A stretch of DNA of 64,000 nt from Streptomyces asiaticus (GCF_018138715.1 NZ_JAGSHX010000006.1:3968001-4032000), one strand, 5' to 3'; positions 28,311 through 35,961 are shown, counted from the first letter of the stretch. Translations and numbers: made by a program. The notes: generated by a model from the sequence alone, not told the origin.

Positions 28311-28655
28311 CTAGTCGAGGTACTTGCTGTACACCCAGCCCCTGGTCCCGGCATGAATTCCGGTCGTGGTCCGCTTGAGGATCTTTCCGTAGGACCAGCT
28401 GTTCTCAAAGCCCCGGGTGCGGCAGAAGTACCGGAAGGAATCCCCTCGGTAAAGCGTCCCTATAGCGCGGTACCGCTTTCCCGGACCGGTGCGGAATCTG
28501 GCGCCACTGGTCGAGACCTTGAAATTGACATCCGGGGAATTGAACTGGCACGCCGATGACCCCACCGCCGACGCCGTTGGCGCCAGGGCGATGAAACCGC
28601 CCAGCATCAGCGCCGTCGAGAGCACGACCATCGAGGCTTTACGTTTGATCTTCAC
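28311..28655 (-). CDS. Small secreted SH3-like protein
   Basis: A 114-residue protein. The signal peptide reads VKIKRKASMVVLSTALMLGGFIALAPTASA, cleaved after ASA. The mature part of about 84 residues has an SH3b-like pattern: FKVSTSGARFRTGPGKRYRAIGTLYRGDSFRYFCRTRG, then a Trp/Tyr-rich end GTRGWVYSKYLD. The RTGPG...IGTLYRGDSF...GWVYSKYL pattern matches bacterial SH3 domains that bind cell wall or peptides. Two cysteines (in ACQF and YFCR) may form a disulphide outside the cell. GTG 28655 follows a G-run (GGGGGGTGG); an in-frame ATG at 28685 lacks a proper signal start. Base composition is lower in GC than its neighbours, suggesting an independent origin. Confidence 0.75.
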   Translation of the reverse strand: MKIKRKASMVVLSTALMLGGFIALAPTASAVGSSACQFNSPDVNFKVSTSGARFRTGPGKRYRAIGTLYRGDSFRYFCRTRGFENSWSYGKILKRTTTGIHAGTRGWVYSKYLD

Positions 28656-28779
28656 GCGACCACCCCCCGTGATCAGTAAATTCATTGCGCGTCAAGGAGC
28701 GTAGCACCCGTCAATCCGGAAGCTGAGGACCCGGTAAAACCCCAACGGCCGCTCGGCGAGTCGCCGATGGACCGGTGCG

Positions 28780-28838
28780 GCTGACAAGTTGAAGGCCGGG
28801 TGCCGCTGACAAGTTGAAGGCCGAAGGGAATTGTCAGC
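28780..28838. repeat. 25-bp direct repeat x2 and overlapping hairpin at the LMO-like gene end
   Basis: GCTGACAAGTTGAAGGCCG occurs at 28780-28798 and again at 28805-28823 (period 25). The second copy's GCTGACAA (28805-28812) is the inverse complement of TTGTCAGC (28831-28838), which includes the stop codon of the minus-strand oxidase. An 8-bp stem with an 18-nt loop can therefore form across the stop. It may act as terminator. Confidence 0.6.
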
Positions 28839-30021
28839 CGAGCGCCTCCGGAGTCAGCCCCGCGGCATCGGTATGGCCCGACAGCGCCAGCGTCAACTCG
28901 AACTCGGCCAGCAGCGCGCGGATCACATGCTCCACCCCCGGCTGCCCGTCCAGCCCGAGCCCATAGGCATACGGCCGCCCCAGCAGCACCGCGCGAGCGC
29001 CGAGGGCGAGCGCCTTGAACACATCGTCACCGGTGCGCACTCCACTGTCGAAGAGCACCGCCAGCCGGTCGCCGACCGCCTCCACCACCCCCGGCAGCGC
29101 GTCGGCCGCCCCGATCGAGCCGCCCACCTGGCGGCCGCCGTGGTTGGACACGACGACGCCGTCCATCCCCGCGTCCGCCGCGCGCCGGGCGTCGTCGGGG
29201 TGCAGCACCCCCTTCAGCACGATCGGGCCGTCCCAGTGCTCGCGCAGGAACACCAGGTCCTCCCAGGTCTTCCCGGGGTCGCCGAACAGCTGCACAAAGT
29301 GCAGCACCGCGGCGTCCCGGTCCTCGTGGACCGGCTTGGCGAGCCCGGCCTGGAACGCCGGATCGGTGAAGTAGTTGGCGGTGCCCACACCGTGCAGGAA
29401 CGGCAGATACGCCTGGTCGAGATCGCGCGGCCGCCAGGCCAGCAGCGGAGTGTCGAGGGTGACCACCAGGGCCGTGAAACCCGAGGACTTGGCGCGGCTC
29501 AGAAAGCTCCTGGTGACCTCGCGGTCCTTGCCCCAGTAGAGCTGGAACCACCGCTCACCGTCGCCCATCGCCTCCGCCACCCGCTCCATCGGCGTACTGG
29601 AGGCGGAGGAGAGGATGAACGGCACGCCCTGCGCCGCGGCGGCACGCGCCGCCGCGCACTCGGCGTCCGGGTGCATGATCGACAGCACTCCGATCGGCGC
29701 GAGCGCGAGCGGCGCTGGCAGCCGGGTGCCGAACAGCTCGACCGAGAGATTCCGCCGCCGTACGTCACGGAGCATCCGGGGCACGATCCGATGCCGGTCC
29801 AGCGCCGCCCGGTTGGCCCGCTCGGTGCTGCCGACGCCCGCGCTGCCCGCCACATAGCCCACCGGCCCCGGCCCCAGCCGCGCCTCGGCCAGCTCCTCGA
29901 GCCGGGTGAGATCGGCGGGAAGCCGGGGAACGGCGCCGGTCATCCCGTTCAGATAGATCTCGTACTGAAATGCCGCCCAGTCCTTGCCGGGTTCCGGTTC
30001 GGTGCTGTCGCCACCGATCAT
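28834..30021 (-). CDS. FMN-dependent alpha-hydroxy-acid oxidase, lactate 2-monooxygenase-like
   Basis: A 395-residue TIM-barrel flavoenzyme. The first 60 residues (FQYEIYLNGMTGAVPRLP, then GPGPVGYVAGSAG) match lactate 2-monooxygenase more than other family members. Active-site motifs are the Tyr of YVAG, QLYWGKDR, VVTLDTPLLAWRPRDLD, VLKGVLHPDDARR (Lys) and SNHGGRQVGG (His/Arg, catalytic base). It also has the GRPYAYGLGLDG flavin-phosphate loop. The enzyme oxidises a 2-hydroxyacid, possibly L-lactate, with or without decarboxylation. ATG 30021 has AAGGGAAG upstream. It is divergent from a lipoprotein gene. Confidence 0.88.
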   Translation of the reverse strand: MIGGDSTEPEPGKDWAAFQYEIYLNGMTGAVPRLPADLTRLEELAEARLGPGPVGYVAGSAGVGSTERANRAALDRHRIVPRMLRDVRRRNLSVELFGTRLPAPLALAPIGVLSIMHPDAECAAARAAAAQGVPFILSSASSTPMERVAEAMGDGERWFQLYWGKDREVTRSFLSRAKSSGFTALVVTLDTPLLAWRPRDLDQAYLPFLHGVGTANYFTDPAFQAGLAKPVHEDRDAAVLHFVQLFGDPGKTWEDLVFLREHWDGPIVLKGVLHPDDARRAADAGMDGVVVSNHGGRQVGGSIGAADALPGVVEAVGDRLAVLFDSGVRTGDDVFKALALGARAVLLGRPYAYGLGLDGQPGVEHVIRALLAEFELTLALSGHTDAAGLTPEALG

Positions 30022-30063
30022 GTGCTTCCCTTCGCCTGTCCATTACTGGTCAATTTCCCATTG

Positions 30064-30107
30064 TTGTAAGGGAGTAGAGGACTCGTAGGATCGACGAACC
30101 GTCGATC
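30064..30107 (+). promoter_or_regulatory. Promoter of the lipoprotein gene with an overlapping 19-bp palindrome
   Basis: TTGTAA (30064-30069), a 16-bp spacer and TAGGAT (30086-30091) form a good SigHrdB-type promoter. From 30089 to 30107 runs GATCGACG-AAC-CGTCGATC, a perfect 8+8 inverted repeat overlapping the end of the -10 and the expected start point. This is either a repressor operator or a 5' mRNA hairpin. It predicts a leader of about 70 nt to the TTG start. Confidence 0.6.
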
Positions 30108-30165
30108 GCGTTCAAGAGATCACACCGGAACGCGATGAGGTCACGTTCCCGCATTGGAGTTCCAC

Positions 30166-30801
30166 TTGCCGCTGACCAAGACAACGTGGCTGCTGCGCGC
30201 CGGCGCGCCCGTTGCCGTACTGGCTCTCGCCCTGACCGCGTGCGGACCATTCGGCGAAAAGGACGATACCTCCGAGAACGCGCGGCACACTTCCCGCTCG
30301 GGTGTCACCGATGGTCACCGGAGCGGTGCGCAGAAGGTCGGTATGCGATCGGACGGTGAGCCGCCGCTCCGGCCGGGCCAGACCGGTACGCGTGCGTTCA
30401 AGGAGGACACCGGGGTCGAGCCCACCTATCGGATCGCGGCGCAGAAGGTCGACATCGGCACGGCGGCCGAGGCGAAGGCGCTGGTGTCGAACCCCGCGGA
30501 CGCCGAGGGCAAGGTACCCGCGGTGGTCTATGTGAAGTACACCCATGTGCGCGGGGCCACGGTGAAGGAGTATCCGCGGGTCGGGGACTACGCGGAGGTG
30601 TACGCGGACGGGCGGCGCGGAGCGAAGGTCACCGGCACTGCCGGACGGCCCAAGGGGTGCGCGGACTCGGATGAGATCAAGAACTGGAGGAACGGGCAGA
30701 GCTATCTGCTCTGCAACACCTTCCTGATCCCCGCGCGGGCGAGGTCGGTCAAGGTCATGTGGACGGAGATCGGCGGCAAGCCGTTCGTCTGGACGTTCTG
30801 A
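30166..30801 (+). CDS. Putative lipoprotein of unknown function
   Basis: A 211-residue exported protein. The signal has basic residues, then VAVLALALTAC with lipobox LALTA-C (Cys about 27). The mature part begins with a charged, flexible segment (GEKDDTSENARHTSRSGVTDGHRSG). It continues into a beta-rich domain (YRIAAQKVDIGTAAEAKALV, then VPAVVYVKYTHVRGATV and GQSYLLCNTFLIP) with two further cysteines. TTG 30166 is chosen because GGAG lies 6 nt upstream; an upstream in-frame TTG at 30154 has no RBS. I do not recognise the family. It follows a promoter with a palindromic element. Confidence 0.7.
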   Translation: MPLTKTTWLLRAGAPVAVLALALTACGPFGEKDDTSENARHTSRSGVTDGHRSGAQKVGMRSDGEPPLRPGQTGTRAFKEDTGVEPTYRIAAQKVDIGTAAEAKALVSNPADAEGKVPAVVYVKYTHVRGATVKEYPRVGDYAEVYADGRRGAKVTGTAGRPKGCADSDEIKNWRNGQSYLLCNTFLIPARARSVKVMWTEIGGKPFVWTF

Positions 30802-30826
30802 ACGGGGCGTCTGGACGTTCTGAACG
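30786..30826. repeat. 19-bp direct repeat (period 22) duplicating the lipoprotein gene end
   Basis: CGTCTGGACGTTCTGAACG occurs at 30786-30804 and 30808-30826. The first copy holds the last codons and the TGA of the lipoprotein gene, and the second lies just downstream, so gene end and stop codon are duplicated. Confidence 0.8.
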
Positions 30827-30869
30827 CGGCGCCGAATCATCGGGGTTGAGCCGCGCAGGGCCTGTGCGG

Positions 30870-31739
30870 CTAGACGGGCAGGACCGAGGCCAGGAAGGGC
30901 TCCACGGCGCGGCGCCAGCCGTCCGGCTGGTCGTAGTGGACGAGATGGCCCGCGTCCACCACCTCCGCATACTGCCCCCGGGGCAGCACCCGGACCATCT
31001 CCTGCGCCTCCGCGCGGCCCAGCTCACCGTCCAGCCCGCGCACGACCAGGGTGGGGCACTCGACCAGCGCGAGCTCCTCCCAATGGGCGTCATGGACCCA
31101 GCTGTCACGGACCTTCAGCATCTGACGGCAGGAGAACGCCGGGCGCCAGCCGTCCGAGCGCTCGGCCATGACCTCCGCGAAGAAGTCGCCCCGGGGCGGA
31201 TTCGGGCGCTCCAGCGTCGGATCGTCCTCACCGAACCACTTGCGCACATCGGCGAGCGTGGCGAACGGCACCGGCCAGGAGCGGAACCAATCGGCCCACT
31301 CGCGCTGCGAGGCGGCGCCGAGGGCCGAGGCCCGCATATCGCAGATGACCAGCGCCCGGACCAGATCGGGGCGGCGGGCGGCGAGCTGCCAGGCGGTGAG
31401 GGCGCCCATGGCGTGGCCGATCAGGGTGACGGGGGCGAGGCCGAGCTGCTCCACGGCCGCCTCGGCGTCGTCCACATAGGTGGAGCGGCCGAACGGCCCC
31501 TCGGCCGGCTTCTGACTGCGGCCGTGGCCGCGCTGGTCGAGGGCGACCGCCCGATAGCGGGTGGAGAGCCATCGGGCCGTCTCCGCCCAGTGGGCGGCCC
31601 GGCCCAGCAGCCCATGGAGCAACAGCACTCCGGGGCCCCGCGCTCCCTCGCGGCCAGCGCCTGCCTTGGGCGGATCGGTGAACTCCCAGGCGGCGAGTCG
31701 CACGCCGCCGGCCCCGCTCACCTCGATACGTCGCACCAT
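30870..31739 (-). CDS. Alpha/beta-hydrolase-fold protein with alanine at the nucleophile position
   Basis: A 289-residue alpha/beta hydrolase fold. The oxyanion-strand motif is VLLLHGLLG (38-46), DQRGHGRS (68-75) is the usual strand-4/5 turn, and VDAGHLVHYDQP near residue 262 holds the triad His. The nucleophile elbow, normally G-x-S-x-G, reads GHAMGA with Ala110, read directly as GCC. Classical Ser-dependent hydrolysis is therefore unlikely. The protein may be a non-catalytic ligand receptor or use another mechanism. ATG 31739 is preferred (GGAGG 11 nt upstream); a longer frame to 31802 is possible. Confidence 0.72.
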   Translation of the reverse strand: MVRRIEVSGAGGVRLAAWEFTDPPKAGAGREGARGPGVLLLHGLLGRAAHWAETARWLSTRYRAVALDQRGHGRSQKPAEGPFGRSTYVDDAEAAVEQLGLAPVTLIGHAMGALTAWQLAARRPDLVRALVICDMRASALGAASQREWADWFRSWPVPFATLADVRKWFGEDDPTLERPNPPRGDFFAEVMAERSDGWRPAFSCRQMLKVRDSWVHDAHWEELALVECPTLVVRGLDGELGRAEAQEMVRVLPRGQYAEVVDAGHLVHYDQPDGWRRAVEPFLASVLPV

Positions 31740-32284
31740 GTGGTCTGGCACCTCCAGCCCTCTCTCGAACGCCCTCACAGTATCGAACTCATATTCGAAC
31801 ACGGGGCATTGCCGTTCAACACCCCTCGTTCGAGTGACCGTGCTCGGGGATTGATCGTCTGCGCCCTGGGGAGACAGCTAGCGGGAGGCGGACTGCTCGG
31901 GGAAGGGAGTCCGCGGGGGACGACCCTGGGAGCTCGGGGCTCCGGGTCACCAGGGCCCCGGGTCGCACCGGCCGCGTCCGCGCGGTCCGTGCGACCCGGG
32001 GCCCAGCGGGGGGACATGGGGAAGCGGGGCCCCGGCACCTGACGGCACCGGGGCCCTCGCTCGAGAACACCCCCTCGGCGGCACAGCCCATCGGGCCCAC
32101 CGGACCCCCTCCCCTGACGATCCGAGCGTCAGCGACAGCGTCGCACGCGGCGGCCCGGCCCGCTCGGTTTCTGTCGACTCCGGTATCGGGAAAATCCGTC
32201 GTCGCAGGTCGTGACGGCCGAATGGCTTGAACCGGGTGTATCGGTCAGCGTGTCGAGGCGAGGGAGGTTGTGCGGGGGTGTATT
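31740..32284. other. Intergenic region with two hairpins, no gene seen
   Basis: About 730 bp lie between the hydrolase start and the dmdR1 stop; this entry covers all but the repeat array. A perfect 16-bp inverted repeat (31953-31968 / 31989-32004, arms beginning GGGCCCCGGGTCGCAC) has a 20-nt loop. A 9-bp stem GGGCCCCGG / CCGGGGCCC (32027-32035 / 32048-32056) follows. They could terminate transcripts arriving from dmdR1 (minus strand) after reading through the 23-bp array. The hydrolase promoter must be near 31780-31820. No frame shows coding bias. Confidence 0.55.
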
Positions 32285-32469
32285 CGCGCGGCGTCGGGAA
32301 GGAAGGTCAGCGCGGTGTCGGAAGCGAGGTCCGCGCGGTGTCGGAAGCGAGCTCAGCGCGGTGTTGAAGGCCAGGTCAGCGCGGTGTCGGAAGCGAGCTC
32401 AGCGCGGTGTTGAAGGCCAGGTCAGCGCGCTGTTGGGAAGCGAGGTCAAGGAGCGAGGTCAGGGAGCGT
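32285..32469. repeat. 23-bp minisatellite (about 7 units) downstream of dmdR1
   Basis: Seven successive units begin at 32285, 32308, 32331, 32354, 32377, 32400 and 32423 (the last 24 bp), with core CAGCGCGGTGT. Two unit types (ending GGAAGCGAGnT or TGAAGGCCAGGT) alternate from the third unit on, giving a partial 46-bp higher-order period. Truncated units continue to 32469, where GTCAGCGC contains the complement of the dmdR1 stop codon. Confidence 0.85.
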
Positions 32470-32982
32470 CAGCGCTTGGCCACGAAGACATGCGAGGCGA
32501 TCTCCGCCTCCAGCTCCGCCGCCTCACCGCTGCTGCCGACCAGCACCCCGCCCGCCGACTCGGTGACGCTCACCACGGAGCCCGGCTGCACCCCGGCCCG
32601 CCGCAGGGTGTACATCACCTGGGCGTCGGCCTGGATGGGCTCGCCGATGCGGCGCACCACCACCGTCTTGCCCTCCGAACCCGGCTCCAGCTCGCGCAGG
32701 CTCACCATGGACTCGTCCAGGAACGGATCGGCCTCGGCCTTCTCGCCCAGCTCCTCCAGGCCCGGAATCGGGTTTCCGTACGGCGACTCGGTCGGATGGC
32801 GGAGCAGCTCCAGCACCCGCCGCTCCACCGCCTCGCTCATCACATGCTCCCAGCGGCACGCCTCGGCGTGGACCTGCTCCCACTCCAGCCCGATCACATC
32901 GACGAGCAGGCACTCCGCGAGCCGGTGCTTGCGCATCACGCGGGTGGCCAGCCGACGGCCCTCCTCGGTCAGCTCCAGGTGA
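32407..32982 (+). CDS. Possible antisense ORF to dmdR1 (adm-like), doubtful
   Basis: A 191-codon open frame lies on the strand opposite dmdR1 and starts in the minisatellite. In S. coelicolor an antiparallel gene overlapping dmdR1 (adm, roughly 21 kDa product) has been described, and this frame has matching size and position. However, it has the Ser/Arg/Thr-rich composition typical of shadow frames opposite GC-rich genes, and no clear RBS. It is listed only because of the precedent. Confidence 0.2.
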   Translation: MLKARSARCWEARSRSEVRERQRLATKTCEAISASSSAASPLLPTSTPPADSVTLTTEPGCTPARRRVYITWASAWMGSPMRRTTTVLPSEPGSSSRRLTMDSSRNGSASAFSPSSSRPGIGFPYGDSVGWRSSSSTRRSTASLITCSQRHASAWTCSHSSPITSTSRHSASRCLRITRVASRRPSSVSSR

Positions 32983-33161
32983 CGGTCGCCCGCGACCGTG
33001 ACCAGCCCATCGCGCTCCATCCGCGCCACTGTCTGGCTGACCGTCGGACCGCTCTGCTCGAGCCGCTCCGCGATCCGGGCGCGCATGGGGACCACGCCCT
33101 CCTCCTCGAGCTCGAGGATGGTTCGGAGATACATCTCCGTGGTGTCGATCAGTCCGGACAT
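32469..33161 (-). CDS. dmdR1: Iron-dependent DtxR-family repressor DmdR1
   Basis: A 230-residue protein matching the DtxR/IdeR family over its full length. The winged HTH (MYLRTILELEEEGVVPMRARIAERL, then GPTVSQTVARMERDGL) occupies residues 8-65. The metal-binding and dimerisation domain has CRWEHVMSEAVERRVL, with Cys, Glu and His ligands typical of DtxR (residues about 102-110). A C-terminal SH3-like domain runs about 150-230. It senses Fe(II) and represses siderophore and iron-uptake genes through 19-bp iron boxes. ATG 33161 has GAGGGG 5 nt upstream. It is divergent from the SIS-domain gene. I see no iron box in its own promoter. Its 3' end runs into a 23-bp minisatellite. Confidence 0.93.
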   Translation of the reverse strand: MSGLIDTTEMYLRTILELEEEGVVPMRARIAERLEQSGPTVSQTVARMERDGLVTVAGDRHLELTEEGRRLATRVMRKHRLAECLLVDVIGLEWEQVHAEACRWEHVMSEAVERRVLELLRHPTESPYGNPIPGLEELGEKAEADPFLDESMVSLRELEPGSEGKTVVVRRIGEPIQADAQVMYTLRRAGVQPGSVVSVTESAGGVLVGSSGEAAELEAEIASHVFVAKR

Positions 33162-33313
33162 GCGTGCCCCTCGAAGTGTCGTGCGGTGGCCCTCAACCAA
33201 TTCTGACGCATCCCACCGACAACGGGGCCGAGTCGGCCCCTTCCGCCACGAGGGACCGGGCTGCTATTCACAGCGTCATGATCGAAACCCCCCACAGGGA
33301 AGGCGACGCGTTG

Positions 33314-34069
33314 ATGAGCGAGTCCAAACCGGCCGGGCGATTCTTCGACGCGGCCATCGGCCTGCTGCGGCAGGTGCGGGACGAGGAGGGCGAGCATATC
33401 GCCGCGGCGGGCACCCTGATCGCCGATACCGTCGCCGCGGGCGGCCGCCTCTTCACATTCGGCGCCGGGCACTCCTCCCTGCCCGCGCAGGACGTCGTCT
33501 ACCGCGCGGGCGGGCTCGCGCTGATGAACCTGCTGCCGGTGCCGGGCGCGGTGGGCGTGGACGTCGTCCCCGCCACCCTGGGCAGCGCGCTCGAACGCGT
33601 CGACGGGCTCGCCACGACCGTCCTCGACAGCAGCCCGCTCCGGGCCGGGGACCTGCTGATCGTGATCTCGCTGTCCGGGCGCAACGCCCTGCCCGTGGAG
33701 ATGGCCATCAGCGCGCGGGAGCGCGGCATCAAGGTGATCGGGTTGACCTCGGTCGGCTACGCGACCGGCACGACCTCGCGCAACCCTTCCGGTGGCTTCC
33801 TCAAGGACCACTGCGACCTGGTCGTCGACAACAAGATCGCGGTCGGGGACGCGGAGCTCACGGCGGACGGCGTCGGCGCGCCCTTCGCGCCCGCGTCCAC
33901 CGTCGTGACGAGCGCGATCATGCAGTCCATGGTGGCGGCCGGGATCGGGGAGCTGGCCGAGCGCGGGATCGAGCCGCCCATGCTGAGGTCGGGGAACGTG
34001 GACGGCGGGCACGAGTGGAACCGTAAGGTGATGGCCGAATACGGGGACCGGATCTTCTACCGCCGATGA
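33314..34069 (+). CDS. SIS-domain (sugar isomerase/phosphosugar-binding) protein
   Basis: A 251-residue protein with one SIS domain: GGRLFTFGAGHSSLPAQDVVYRAGG near residue 40 and GDLLIVISLSGRNALPVEMA near 115 carry the phosphosugar-binding Ser/Gly loops. It ends with a conserved NVDGGHEWN segment. The family (UPF0309-like, sugar isomerase domain) probably handles an amino-sugar phosphate such as N-acetylmuramate-6-phosphate; the exact substrate is unknown. ATG 33314 is chosen (GGGAAGG about 10 nt upstream), with alternatives at 33278 and TTG 33311. It is convergent with the PAS protein gene and followed by a strong terminator. Confidence 0.82.
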   Translation: MSESKPAGRFFDAAIGLLRQVRDEEGEHIAAAGTLIADTVAAGGRLFTFGAGHSSLPAQDVVYRAGGLALMNLLPVPGAVGVDVVPATLGSALERVDGLATTVLDSSPLRAGDLLIVISLSGRNALPVEMAISARERGIKVIGLTSVGYATGTTSRNPSGGFLKDHCDLVVDNKIAVGDAELTADGVGAPFAPASTVVTSAIMQSMVAAGIGELAERGIEPPMLRSGNVDGGHEWNRKVMAEYGDRIFYRR

Positions 34070-34092
34070 CGGTCCGCCGCCGGTGCTCCACT

Positions 34093-34119
34093 GCCCGGTG
34101 CCCCCCGTGGGCACCGGGC
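34093..34119. terminator. Hairpin terminator after the SIS gene
   Basis: A perfect 11-bp inverted repeat GCCCGGTGCCC (34093-34103) and GGGCACCGGGC (34109-34119) with a 5-nt loop, 23 bp after the SIS stop codon, between convergent genes. Confidence 0.8.
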
Positions 34120-34139
34120 GCGCGCCGGTTCCGGGTGCC

Positions 34140-34200
34140 GCGTCAGCGCCGCCCGGCACGCCGCCAGCACCGCCCGGCACGGCGTCAGCGCCTGCGTACG
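34140..34200. repeat. About 20-bp tandem repeat x3 spanning the PAS-protein stop codon
   Basis: GCGTCAGCGCCGCCCGGCAC (34140-34159), a variant copy (34160-34180) and a third (34181-34200). The third includes the complement of the stop codon (TCA 34185-34187) of the minus-strand PAS gene, and the first repeats GTCAGCGC downstream. Confidence 0.7.
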
Positions 34201-35747
34201 GCCAGGTCCACCGAGGCGGCGACCCGGGCCGCGACGTCCTCCGCGTACGTCGCGTCCGTCCGGTCGAAGCCCCGGCGGCTGGAGGTGCGCAGGAAGGTGA
34301 CCACGCCGAGGGTGCGGCCGCGGCTGCGCAGCACCGCGCACAGGCCGTGCACCGCGCCCTCCGGCCATTTGCGGGTCGCCGCCCACTGGACCGCCCCCGA
34401 CTCGTCCGAGCGTCTCGCGCTCGCCCGTACCGAACCGCAGCGCTCGACCGACTGGAGCGCCGGATGGCCCTCCGGGTAGGCCAACGGGATGCCGCCCGGG
34501 ACGACGGGCGGGCAGGGGCCGGGGGTGCCGGTGGGCGTGGCCGCCGCCCGGACCAGCCGGATCCGGTCGGCCGGGGCGCCCGGCGGCGGGTCCAGGACCA
34601 GGTCGATCAGGGCGTGGTCGGCGAAGCCGGCCAGCGCGAAGTCCAGGTGGACCGAGGCGGCCTCCATCGGGTCCTCGCATTCGGCCGCCGCCCGCGCCGC
34701 CCGGTGCAGCTGGTTGCCCCGGAAGCGCATCCGGGCGCTCTCCTGCTCCTGGCCCTTCGCCTCCGTCACGTCCTGGAAGATCCAGGCCACCCCGAGCGGC
34801 GCCGGCTCCTCGGTGAGCGGTGAGGCCAGCCGGAGGAAGCCGCTGCGCCAGCAGCGGCGGCGCGCCGCCGCCCCGGTCTCGCCGCGGTCGGTGCCCTCGC
34901 CGCGCACGGCCTCGTCGTCGTCGAGCAGTTCGTAGCGGACACCCTCCGCGCCCTCGAGACCGTCCGCCGCGTCGGCGTCGGTGTCGGTGTCCCGCAGCGT
35001 CACCCACAGCTCGGTGGGCGCCGGGGGCGCGCCCTCCGCCAGGACGTGCTGGAGCGCGGCCTCCGCCTCCTCCACACCCTGGTCCAGGAAGTCGCCCAGC
35101 GGCCGTCCGGGCGCGGCCTTACGGGTGGTGCGCAGCGCGCCCGCCGCGTTGGCGTTGACGACGGCCACCCGCAGATCCGCGTCGACCAGGACCACGTTCC
35201 ACGACGCGTCGTCCAGCAGCGCCTCGCTCAGCGCGATCGACCGCTCCAGGTCGACCTGGGCGTGCACCTCGCTGAAGGCGCAGTACACCCCGGCCGGGCG
35301 GCCGTCCGCGCCCGGCACCCCCGAGGACTGGGTACGGACCAGGACCCGGCCGCCGTCCTTGGTCAGCAGCGCGAACTCGTGCACCCGGCGCCCCGTGGCG
35401 CCCATGGCCTCCGTAAGGCGCGCCTCGACGTCCCGGGCGTCCCCCGGGCGGGCCGCCCAGCCGCCCAGCCCCTTGCGGCCGACCGCCTCCGCCGCCGTCC
35501 ACCCGAGGATGCGCTCGGCCTCGTGGTTCCAGTGGGTCACCGTGCCGTCGGCGTCGAACGCGCACAGGGCGGCGTCCATCCCGTCGAGCAGCGCGGCGAG
35601 CAGTTCGGAGTCGGACCGCTCGGGGCCGTCCGGGCAGTCGGGGTGGCCGGACGCCGACGGGGCCGCGCCCGGCTGTCCCGGGACCCCCCGCGAGGACCGG
35701 GCGGAACGCGCTGGACGTGCGGGTTCGGAACGTTGTGAAGCGCTCAC
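34185..35747 (-). CDS. PAS and GAF-domain signalling protein without recognisable output domain
   Basis: A 520-residue soluble protein. After a 45-residue disordered start come a PAS domain (LLDGMDAALCAFDADGTVTHWNHEAERILGWTAAEAVGRK, residues about 50-165), a second PAS-like region (ALLDDASWNVVLVDADLRVAVVNANAAG, about 172-310) and a GAF-like C-terminal domain (MEAASVHLDFALAGFADHALIDLVLD, about 350-515). No HATPase, PP2C, GGDEF or HTH follows. Homologues in Streptomyces often end in a PP2C phosphatase, so this may be a sensor-only member or a regulator of a sigma-factor partner-switch. GTG 35747 follows AAGGGG. Confidence 0.78.
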   Translation of the reverse strand: MSASQRSEPARPARSARSSRGVPGQPGAAPSASGHPDCPDGPERSDSELLAALLDGMDAALCAFDADGTVTHWNHEAERILGWTAAEAVGRKGLGGWAARPGDARDVEARLTEAMGATGRRVHEFALLTKDGGRVLVRTQSSGVPGADGRPAGVYCAFSEVHAQVDLERSIALSEALLDDASWNVVLVDADLRVAVVNANAAGALRTTRKAAPGRPLGDFLDQGVEEAEAALQHVLAEGAPPAPTELWVTLRDTDTDADAADGLEGAEGVRYELLDDDEAVRGEGTDRGETGAAARRRCWRSGFLRLASPLTEEPAPLGVAWIFQDVTEAKGQEQESARMRFRGNQLHRAARAAAECEDPMEAASVHLDFALAGFADHALIDLVLDPPPGAPADRIRLVRAAATPTGTPGPCPPVVPGGIPLAYPEGHPALQSVERCGSVRASARRSDESGAVQWAATRKWPEGAVHGLCAVLRSRGRTLGVVTFLRTSSRRGFDRTDATYAEDVAARVAASVDLAVRRR

Positions 35748-35886
35748 CTGACACCCCTTGCTGGACGTGGCTGTCTGTGGTGGGGCACGTCGGACATTGA
35801 ACTCGAACGTGACGCGCGCCACACCGCATTCGTCGAAATCGTTGCCTCACGGAAATTCGCTTGTGTGTGGCAGGAGGGGGTTCTTA

Positions 35887-35961
35887 GTGTGGCGGTACAC
35901 GAGAAGGGAGGTGGTTCGGCAGATGTATGAAATCCGGACGCGTGAGGTGACTGCGGGCTAG
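35887..35961 (+). CDS. Candidate 24-residue Arg-rich small protein
   Basis: GTG 35887 is preceded by an excellent RBS (GGAGGGGG, 35873-35880, 6 nt spacing) and opens a 24-codon frame with the product MWRYTRREVVRQMYEIRTREVTAG. It is basic and amphipathic with a single Trp. It sits in the divergent region 140 bp upstream of the PAS gene on the other strand. A second RBS-like GGGAGG precedes the internal ATG at 35923. It could be a small regulatory protein or leader peptide, or chance. Nothing in the family is known to me. Confidence 0.35.
   Translation: MWRYTRREVVRQMYEIRTREVTAG

Noticed and set aside
28831..30069. 412-codon frame on the plus strand opposite the lactate monooxygenase-like gene
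   Set aside because: The opposite strand encodes a complete flavoenzyme with all motifs; this frame is its shadow.
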